Position numbers and translations under genes: made by a program
Shown: piece by piece, positions 55,798-64,000 of the stretch
Position numbering within the stretch: position 1 is the first letter of the stretch
Layout: each line of letters starts with the position of its first letter
Notes under the pieces: generated by a model
Databases searched by the model: none
Seen by the model: the letters and a program-made list of their open reading frames with translations, nothing else
Told to the model about the DNA's origin: nothing
Source: Sabellastarte sp. h YS-2021
Lineage: Eukaryota; Annelida; Polychaeta; Sabellida; Sabellidae
Direction: 5' to 3'
DNA: 64,000 nucleotides
Assembly (NCBI GenBank): GCA_964017235.1
Contig: OZ024936.1
Span: 55,789,028-55,853,027 of the forward strand

Positions 55798-58360
55798 TGT
55801 GAAGTACGGACGATTGCCGTTCTTCACGTAACAGCTTACGGGGAATTCCGGTGTTTAGTGTCAGCGTTAGGTTTTAGTACTCCCCATATTATGGACTTTG
55901 GTACAATGTTCCGGTTGGAAATGTATTGTATTATCTGAATCTGGTAAAATGTTAAATCTAACCTAAAGTAGGAGGTGGACAGTGTCCTGGCTTCAGGAAC
56001 GTGATGGGTAATGGTGTAAGAGTTATCAGGTGAAGCTTTATGTTTGAATTCTGTCTGTAAGTAGTGTTTGTACTGATGTACTTAAGATATCATTTTGGCG
56101 CAATTTAGATACCCAGTGCTTTTGCGCCAAATCTTGTAAGCACCTGTTTCCTGTCAATCTTAATATTCTTTTGTGGGTGGAGCTTACACTTTATCCAATC
56201 AAATCCAAGTGTTTAGAGCAACTGTTAGGGGTATATAAACACTGACACCTCAGATTTTGGGGCTTTTTCTGTTTGGTTGCTCTTTGGTAAGCACGTATTT
56301 TAGTGTTTGCAAAGGGGGTAAAACACGAGTTAGTGCATCTAAATTCCAAATTGGTATTAAATTGTTGGGTTTGGAAAGTGTTTGCTAATATTAGCTGTGG
56401 TAGTAAATTAAATCATTGGATAGACCTTTTATGGTTTTGAATCCAGTTTTTTTACACTGCTTTGGATATAATTCTTGATTATAAAAATTCTTATCCGGAA
56501 TTTGAAAGTAATATTGTGTGGTTGTGCCGGTGGCCACTTGTATTTTTCGGTTTTGCGTGGGTAAGTAATTATTGTGGATAAATACCCGTAGCCATGAGTA
56601 TTCTTATCTACTGTGTTTTGGGTTAGTATATTAAAACTTTTAGTAATATTAACTTTTATAACTTTTCTTGATTTCTTAATATCTAAATTTAACAGTTTGT
56701 ACATTGTCTGAAGTGCACGTATTAATATTGTATCGTTTTTACTATCTGACTAGTACGGAAGTTACTAAGTATAGCGTGTAGTACTTGTCAGTAAAGTATT
56801 TCTTAGTTGTGTGGCAGTAACTTACGTTTTTGCCAAATATTACAGTCTTTAGGACTTTAAACAAGGGAGTTTATATTTATAATAGTCCAGTGGCGTACGA
56901 TACGTATATATTTGATACTTTGTATTTAGCTGACCGGTATAGAGGTCATTATCAGTCAACCGGACCAGGTTGTCGGTGTCATTGCTTGATCAGATAGATC
57001 AGTAGGTTTAGTTGACCGGGGTAGGTCAGCTGGGTTGACGGCTTAGTCAACAGCTTATACAAAACTAGAAGGTGTCTAGAAAATACATCAGGTGGTATTG
57101 TCCTAGTGCACAGGTCATACTAGCCACTGCGTGTTTAGTCTTATCATACTGATATATTCAGTATTGAAGTTAGTACGGCGACCACTGGCTAACATAACAC
57201 GATAGTGCAAATTCGCTCCCCTTTACGATGGCAAGTTAAGTGAGGAGTTGTTAATATTATGCCACAGTATTATACATTTTAGTGCACACTTAGGAGGGTG
57301 TACAAACTTTCATGTATTATTTCAATTTTCATTCATTTACCTAACCCAAGTGTTGGTAGATGGTATTCACATTTTGGGTATTTTATTCATATATGCGTAC
57401 AGTACTGTAACTTAATTTTCTGTGCTCTAATCTACATTGGAATATTTGATTGTGTTTGACCGTCTTCGTTATAATTGCATTTCTAATTTATTGTATCAAC
57501 TTGTTGGATTACTCATTTAACTTGTACTTTACCAACTTGTTGGATTACTCATTTAACTTGTACTTTACCAACTTGTTGGATTACTCATTTAACTTGTACT
57601 TTACCAACTTGTTGGATTACTCATTTAACTTGTACTTTACCAACTTGTTGGATTACTCATTTAACTTGTACTTTACCAACTTGTTGGATTACTCATTTAA
57701 CTTGTACTTTATCAACTTGTTAATTACTCATTTGACTTGTACTTTATCAACTTGTTGGTTACTCAATTGACTTGTACCTTATCAACCTGGTGGTTACTTG
57801 TTGATTTGTACTTTATGTACATGGTGGTATGTTGATGAATCGTTAACTTCCAGTCATCGTTAAATTATTGTACTTGTTATTGTTGGACTTTAAAGTAATA
57901 TATTTGCCTTATGTTGTTGTTACTGTTGTTGGTTTTTTTAGTCCTTACCTTGTTGTGTATCTAATACATATATATATATACTTGTTGATATTCAATAAAT
58001 CGGACTGAATTATATATCAAGGCTGTTATAACTTGCTAGTCTTTCAGACTACTTGTGTTGCCCTAATATATTTAAATTGGAGAATCATTGCCTAGTGGTT
58101 GAGTCACTTGTATCTTTGGACAAACGGATATTGAACGCTTGGTTGACTGGGTGCCAGTCCAACTGAGGCATTAGTATCCACCTCTTAAAGGTCACAGGAC
58201 TTGGTGATCTTCTCATTAACGTGGGTGAAAAGAATGAACTTTGGGCATAACAGCCCAAACCAAAGGTCAAGGTTACTGGTATTGGTGCTAGTAGTATACT
58301 AGCTGGGGGCTCGAAACTTTGGATAGTCCCAAGTAGTAACCCCAAGGTTGGGCCGTTACA
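55798..58360 (+). repeat. 3' LTR, 2,563 bp
   Basis: Same length as the 5' LTR and the same sequence wherever compared (constant offset 10,613), including the 36-bp array. Ends GGGCCGTTACA at 58360. Confidence 0.95.
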
Positions 58361-58800
58361 CAACAGATTTACTAAACGGTGAGAATCTCAAAGCAGCTAT
58401 TGCTCAGCTAAGCCACGAGCTACAGGTCTGCAATTTCACTATATTATAGCTGACCCTAAAGTAGCTGAATAACATTTATACAAAATTCTGGAAATGCAAT
58501 AATTTTCAAGTTACAAGTGAGTATACTCATTATTGAAGGTACCAAAAAGTCAGAAAGTAGCTATTACTCACTTAGCTATTGGGATAGATACCCCAGTAAC
58601 TGATGATGTTGTAGCTATTGAAAAAGTAGCTGAATAACATATTTTAACAAAATCCTTTAAGTGCAATACTTTTCACATTATAAGTGAGTTAGTGCATGAT
58701 TTTAAGGAATTTTGATGCATTAAAACTTGTTTTAAAAATTCATAAAAAAATAATTATAAAAGATCCAGGCCTGAAACTCACATAAGCAGAGTTCATTTTA
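58361..58800 (+). repeat. Right remainder of the 155-bp satellite element interrupted by the gypsy composite
   Basis: Begins in mid-unit (CAACAGATTTACT, compare CAACTGATTTACT) and continues for about two and a half diverged units. It ends with a module (AAAGATCCAGGCCTGAAACTCACA) like that at 27315-27350. Confidence 0.8.
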
Positions 58801-61099
58801 CTATGCGATTCCGCGTCTTTTGTCGCTATACTGGGGTGAAAAGTTGTGTACACGTTATGGTCTCGAGTCGCGGTAACACATAGATCTTGCATTATCGCCC
58901 ACGTTTTCGCTGTAAATATTGGGGAAATTAGACGAATTTTGTTTCAAAATAAAATAAAAGGACACATACATTGTCTTTTTAACCCAATTCCTTCATGTTT
59001 CCTTGCTCCTAAGAGCCTTAATTTGATTGGTCGAGCGGAAACGGCACTGTCCAATCATACTTCGTTTAACATCTTTTCAAGCCGAAAACTGTTATTAACA
59101 TAGATGCAACTTTTCAAAAGTTTGTCCCACAGTAGTTTAAAATGTTTGTTGTTACTTGTTAACAATTGTCTGAAGTCACCTGTAAGAGTGCATTATGCAC
59201 AAATATACTTTAAAAAGTGAAAATATTAAAAACTGGATAATAAAGTCTTGTTGTGCAATAGATATTTATTTGTATATATATTTAACAAAACTATGAAAAA
59301 GTGGCAAATTTACATCCACTGTTTAAAGTGACAGTTATTATACCAGTGTCACTGTCAAACTGTTCCTGTATCAAAGGGGATTAAACTATTTTGTGTGTGT
59401 ACTGAGTTAGGTCTCAACCTCAAACAAACTGGGGATCACATCTTTTGTGGATAACTTTGAATCTGTTATTTTAAAATGAAAAAGTTGAAAACAAGAAACA
59501 CTGTGGCATAAAAATTTAGATTCAAGAATGTTTCTCTCCAAATTTTTTTACTGTTATACAATTGTTTGTTATGGGAAGCCCCTTTGAAGTTTATTTTAGG
59601 TTTCATGTTATTTTGTTCATGACAGTAAACTGCTGTAGGTGTCTGACAATTGAGTGTAGAAAAAAACCGACAATTGAGTGTAGAAAAAACCCTAGTAGTA
59701 AAACGTCACAATAGAAAACTAGGGAATCAAAAAATAATCCTAGTTAGACCGAGTTTTCTGTCCCAAAATATGCCTTTTTAAAACTGATGGATGGCATTTT
59801 GGGACAGAGTTCCTTGCTACACAAAAAACTTCAATATCTGAAAATTACTGTCCCTTTAAACTTTAAAATATGCACTTATATGTATTAACAGTATAAAGCA
59901 TTTAGATGCAGGAACACAATTTTCTGTGTTTGTAGTAATATAGATACTTTTTCTGCACTTCCTGTTTGTATAAACAATGATAAAATTTGGCAAGTGAAAT
60001 AAATTTTGGTAAATATATCCATTAACTATGCAAAAAGTTTATTTCTTTTAATGCGGGGCACATCCTTGACACTCAAGGTGGTAGCCTAGTACAGGTTTAA
60101 TGTCAGAATGTGTGCCACTTGTTGCCCTTCAGGACGTTTATGTTTTTTGCATACTAATGCCATCTGTCTCTCGCCAATACATCCATCTTTTAAAAATTGG
60201 CTGAGAGACAGATTAATCGGTCTAAATCCTAGTAGAAAAAATCCTGGGGTTTTGGAAAAATACCCAAACCTGTGTTACATGGTGTATACTACTTGACAGT
60301 GCTGGTGTATATGTGGTATTGTACCATTTATTTTGAGATCCCTTGCAATTTTGACTGGCGTTTTGTCCACTGGCACTTTGTCCACCAGGATTTTGTCCAC
60401 ACACCCCATATGTCCCACAACAAAATGTCCAAGTGTGAAATATCCATACCCGCGATTGCGCGCGCGACAACCCCCCCCCCCCGGAAAATCCTGTGTCTGC
60501 CTCTGTATACATTATAGCAGAGGTAAATATGGGGGACGGGTTGCGGGATTTGGCGTGGATGGCAAGGAAAACCCCCAGAGCTGCACTACAGTATCTATGG
60601 TTCTGAAATTCAAACGTTAAAGGAGCTCTTGGGATCCGAGCTCTTTTGCTCAGGTTTGAGGTCCATAACGACGTTTTCCGTTCAGAACGTACAATCAGCA
60701 CAGCCACAACCGTTTCCGAGAGGTACGTATCATATCACCCCTTTGTCAAATAGCCAAGAAAAATGTAATGCACGCATTTAAATTATCTGATCCAGATAGC
60801 AAACAAAACACCAAAAATTATAAATGCTTTTTTTCCATATTTTGTAAAAATAATATTCAAAGCCAGTGCGAACGTTTAGTCGCGCGAAGCATCAGACAGG
60901 AAATGGATTAACTGTTTAGTCTGGTTCCCATTCCCTACAGGCAACACCACCCAACAACACCACCCATCCCACTCCATCCCCTCACTTTCCCACTATTGAT
61001 AAAAACAACTGAAGAGATATGTTCTTCCAGATAAAGATGATATTGACCTCTTTTTTGGAGAGCAACAGAGCAGCCATTAGTTAACAGGTTTGATCATGC
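58801..61099. other. Unassigned interval with one notable inverted repeat
   Basis: No coding signal that I can support. CTGTCCCAAAAT at about 59759 and its inverse ATTTTGGGACAG at about 59793 form a hairpin. CGACAATTGAGTGTAGAAAAAA is repeated in tandem near 59645-59690. A short run of TTTTGTCCAC repeats is at 60360-60400, and a 15-C tract at about 60468. Confidence 0.5.
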
Positions 61100-62810
61100 A
61101 TTTTTGGCACCCCAGACTTACATGTTTAGGTTCTGTCACTCTTTCAGGAATGTCAGTAATTGGGTTTCTTTTTTGCTTGTACTTTATGGTGATGTTAGCC
61201 TCAACCATGGCTCTGTTTCGAAAAACCTTACAGTATGTCTCCTGATTATTAGATCAATCAGGAACAAGTCTGGAGCATTGTTGATTTTGTGAACACCAAA
61301 AAGTTGACCTAACTGGCGTTACTGAAACATGGTGCAGCACAGAAGACATCAACAATTTCATTGCTGGTGTTACTCCTTAAGGTTATAAATGTACCCAAAT
61401 GCCTCATACTACAGGGAGAGGTGGTAAAGTCAGTTTGTTTATTCAGGATGACCTATGTTTTAAATTACTGTTGCAACCATGTTTTCATTCATTTGAAAGC
61501 ATTTCAGTTCAGTTATCAACTAATGATGCTCAAAGGTTGTTTTTTCATGTCCCGTAGAGACCTAAAAGTGTTCCAAAGGCCCAGTTTCTTGACTTGGGTT
61601 ATTTCTTGAAGGTGTAGCTCTGTCAGGTAGTGAGCATATATTGTTGGATAATTTACATTTTTATCTTGACAAATAAGAGTCTTGGTCTGAACCATTTAAT
61701 GATGTGTTTTAAACAATATATCTTTGCTCAAAATATAAGGTCCCCCACCCATATCAATGGCAATATTCTGGATATTATATGGATTAGGGAATCTTTGTCC
61801 CAGAAGTCTGTTCACAAGTTACTGTTGGCCTATCTGACCATTTCACAATAATTTTTCTGCAAAAGTACATGTTAAGGAGCCTAAATTAAGGTATTTCAGA
61901 ATTCATAAAATTAATGCCTATGAGTTTAGAGAAGACATTTTACATTCAGATCTTGCAAATGCCCTCACAAAACAGCTAGTCTTCTGAGTCATCAATATTT
62001 TATCACTTTAAGCAGCTTTCTTGATAAGCATACTCCAGTCAAGAAGAAGAACACACCTAAGCACCCCCCCACTGGCTTCATGAATGTTAACATCCTTGTT
62101 GCTAAACATTTCAAAAGGAAGTCTGAGAGATCATGGCGGCTTGAAAACTGAAATTGCAGTAGATATCTTTCTGCTGTACATCGTTACAATTTCCTCATTG
62201 AACAGGCCAAGAGCAGTCATTTTTCAGGAATCATGACAGAAAACAAGGGAAAACCAAAATCATTGTGGAAGAGTTTCAAAAAGATCCTGCATAAGTCCCA
62301 GATGTAATATTACCAGATCATACTAATCTTGTTGTCCTGGTAAAATGTTTCAACGTTTCTTCAGTGAGAAAATTTTCAATATCAGGTCTGGCTTTAATCA
62401 CCATCACCACCAATTCTTTTGTCCTCTACAACTAGAAAATGTGACTTTGATCCTATTCCAGCCTCATTGGTTAAGGGATGTGCTGATCTACTTAAAACTC
62501 TCACTACTAGCATCATAAATTACTCACTCAAGGAGGGTAGTTTTCCAAAATGCTTTAAAATTGCTTATGTTACCCTCCCCAAAAAAGCAAGTATGGGCAA
62601 TAAGGTGCTGAAAAATTACAGACTTGTTTCCAATCTCAGTTTTCTGTCAAAATTAACTGAGAAAGTTGTGGCTAAACAGTTAACTTCATTAGTCAGGAGG
62701 ACATCTCCAATGTTCACCAGTCAGCAAACAGGAATAATATTTTTTTATTTCTGCATATTACTAGTTACATTTGACATATTGCCTATACATTTGCATGTGC
62801 ACATTTGAAC
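61100..62810 (+). pseudogene. Decayed CR1/L2-like LINE (endonuclease start through N-terminal RT)
   Basis: Translations in shifting plus-strand frames show a LINE ORF2. GDVSLNHGSVSKNL corresponds to the common LNPGP start. IRSIRNKSG follows, then DLTGVTETW (61300 region), SPTHINGNILDIIWIRES (61745-61800) from the endonuclease, and later CDFDPIPASLVKG, GSFPKCFKIAYVTLP and LKNYRLVSNLSFLSKLTEKV (62419-62700) from the RT fingers. Frameshifts are frequent and the RT active site is missing, as homology stops near 62740. The clade call (CR1/L2/Jockey group) is approximate. Confidence 0.75.
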
Positions 62811-62879
62811 GATTATAACAATACCCACAAGTATTTTAAAGACTTCTGTCTTAGTAGATCAAAATTTAATATTCCATTT

Positions 62880-64000
62880 TTATGGTTAGTGTCAAATTAT
62901 GAAATATGTATTTTTTTGTTATTAATATTAGAGCATTGATTGGAACTTTATCTTCACCAGGAAGCAGATATCCAAATAATATGTCAAAACAGTGAAATAT
63001 TAATTTTAGTTTGACTGTTTGATGAATAAATTTTTCAATTACATTCCAAACTTTTTAACATTATTGCATTCAACAAACATATGTACTATAGTTTCCATTT
63101 TGAACAGTGATTACATTTAGCATTTTCTTCAATAGCCATTTTGTGTAGGTAGCTCCTTGTACCCAGTATTCTGTATAAAATCTTCAATTGGAACCATATA
63201 AGACTGTTGTTATTTACATTTTTATAGCATATACTAAATATATTTTTCATAATAGCTCATCAAGGCTTACTTGTAACTCTCTTTGCCATTTATATTTCAT
63301 AATATGAATATTTTCATTTAGTTGATTAATAATTTTATAATAGGCACTTACACCTTTTTATTTGCCCATATATATTTTAGTTGGAATGGAACAAAAGGTC
63401 TCTCTACATAGTAAATTTTCACTGAGTTTATATTTTTGTATAAAGCATTTGACATTTTTCTGAACTCTAAGATAATGTAGGGGGTTAGCATGATCAATTG
63501 AGTACTTTCTTTTAATGTTGTCTAATTTCATTAACACACCAGAATCTTCTATTACATCTGCAATAGTTATTATACCATTTTGGTGAAAAGCATATCATTT
63601 CAAGTTAGTTTTTCATTATACCACAATGGACTAGTTAATAAGTGTATTTCAGTAAAAATCTTGCCTTTTTGAAAATTGATACCATGCATCAAATACATCA
63701 AGCCAGAACTTGTTTTTGGTTCTTTTCTTCATCTAAATCTGGTTTTGAGGACTGAAAGATATAAACTTGCTACGATGCGTACTTAATCCATGGAGTTTCT
63801 TTTTCTGACAATATGAGTCTTCTAATCCAAGACACTTTTAAAGAAGTTATAAAATCTTTCATGTTTATCATTTTTAAACCTCCTAAATGTTTATCCAGAG
63901 TTACAGTGTTTCTGCTAATTTTGTCTGATTTTCCAGACCATAAGAACTTAAATAGTATGTTATTCAGTTCGTTTATAAATATTTCATTAGGATTGGGTAA
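62880..64000 (-). pseudogene. Decayed L1/Tx1-like LINE, C-terminal part, cut by window edge
   Basis: Minus-strand reading gives LPNPNEIFINELNNILFKFLW near the window edge, LGGLKMINMKDFITSLKVSW then IRRLI (about 63900-63810), GKESYK-type text near 63280, WFQLKILYRILGTRSYLHKM (about 63200-63130), and with one frameshift CNHCSK / METIVHMFVECNNVKKF (about 63120-63050). These are typical of the region after RT in L1- and Tx1-type elements, including the CxxC...HxxxxC module. Several stops show that it is dead. It is a different family from the 61100-62810 fragment and in the opposite orientation. Confidence 0.7.

Larger units (their letters stand above)
45185..58360 (+). mobile_element. Full-length Ty3/gypsy LTR retrotransposon (13,176 bp), apparently intact
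   Basis: Components in order: 5' LTR (45185-47747), primer-binding site (47752-47769), leader, gag (48546-49976), frameshift signal, pol (to 53965), zinc-finger ORF3 (54078-54584), tandem repeats, polypurine tract (55785-55797), 3' LTR (55798-58360). Domain order protease-RT-RNase H-integrase places it in Ty3/gypsy. The LTRs have equal length and no difference was found where I compared them. No target duplication is visible: the left flank is another LTR and the right flank is satellite. Confidence 0.95.

Noticed and set aside
60222..60707. 161-aa minus-strand ORF
   Set aside because: No recognisable domain, low-complexity segments and a poly-C tract inside it; no splice or codon evidence.

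Overview
This is a non-coding, repeat-dominated piece of an animal nuclear genome. Spliceosomal introns, DIRS, Ty3/gypsy, hAT and LINE relics, and short mobile elements that carry satellite-like tandem arrays behind terminal hairpins all point to a marine invertebrate. A bivalve mollusc is my best guess, because Pearl/HINE-type elements with internal arrays are well known there; the assignment is inferred, not proven. Nothing prokaryotic is present. The only candidate host coding sequence is one short exon at 5208-5441.

Left third (1-16260, mostly minus strand). DIRS-A (1-3140) has an intact gag and the start of pol. A second, decayed DIRS-B runs from about 16260 down to 5660. It is split by a hAT element (10023-14832) and, inside its tyrosine recombinase gene, by a 167-bp satellite array (6870-8750). 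The hAT element itself contains two tandem-repeat elements (10924-13193 and 13274-14092).

Middle (16261-40610). A complete hAT transposon (17495-30558) has a perfect 8-bp target duplication and a transposase gene with two intact GT-AG introns. About 9 kb of tandem arrays (147-bp, then 155-bp units) bounded by a Helentron-like subterminal inverted repeat and hairpin has split that gene. Next come a DIRS gag relic, a short TIR element, a 142-bp-repeat element (31440-33432) and a 5.4-kb second copy of the 10924-13193 element whose central 133-bp array has grown from about 6 to about 27 units.

Right third (40611-64000). A 13.2-kb, apparently intact Ty3/gypsy element (45185-58360) has 2,563-bp LTRs of equal length, a tRNA-Pro-type primer site, gag, a -1 frameshift into pol, and a third ORF with three C2H2 zinc fingers behind a splice acceptor. 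It abuts a truncated duplicate of its own pol and an inverted LTR of a related subfamily. The whole composite lies inside a 155-bp satellite block. The remainder holds two decayed LINE fragments.

How it fits together: the gypsy element is the one unit that still looks functional. Its long LTR supplies promoter and polyadenylation signals, the leader carries an array of small covarying hairpins (possible packaging signal), frameshifting at UUUAAAC plus a pseudoknot sets the Gag:Pol ratio, and splicing probably delivers the zinc-finger protein. The other elements are mainly hosts and vehicles of satellite arrays, several of which carry recurring motifs resembling YY1 and nuclear-receptor half sites.
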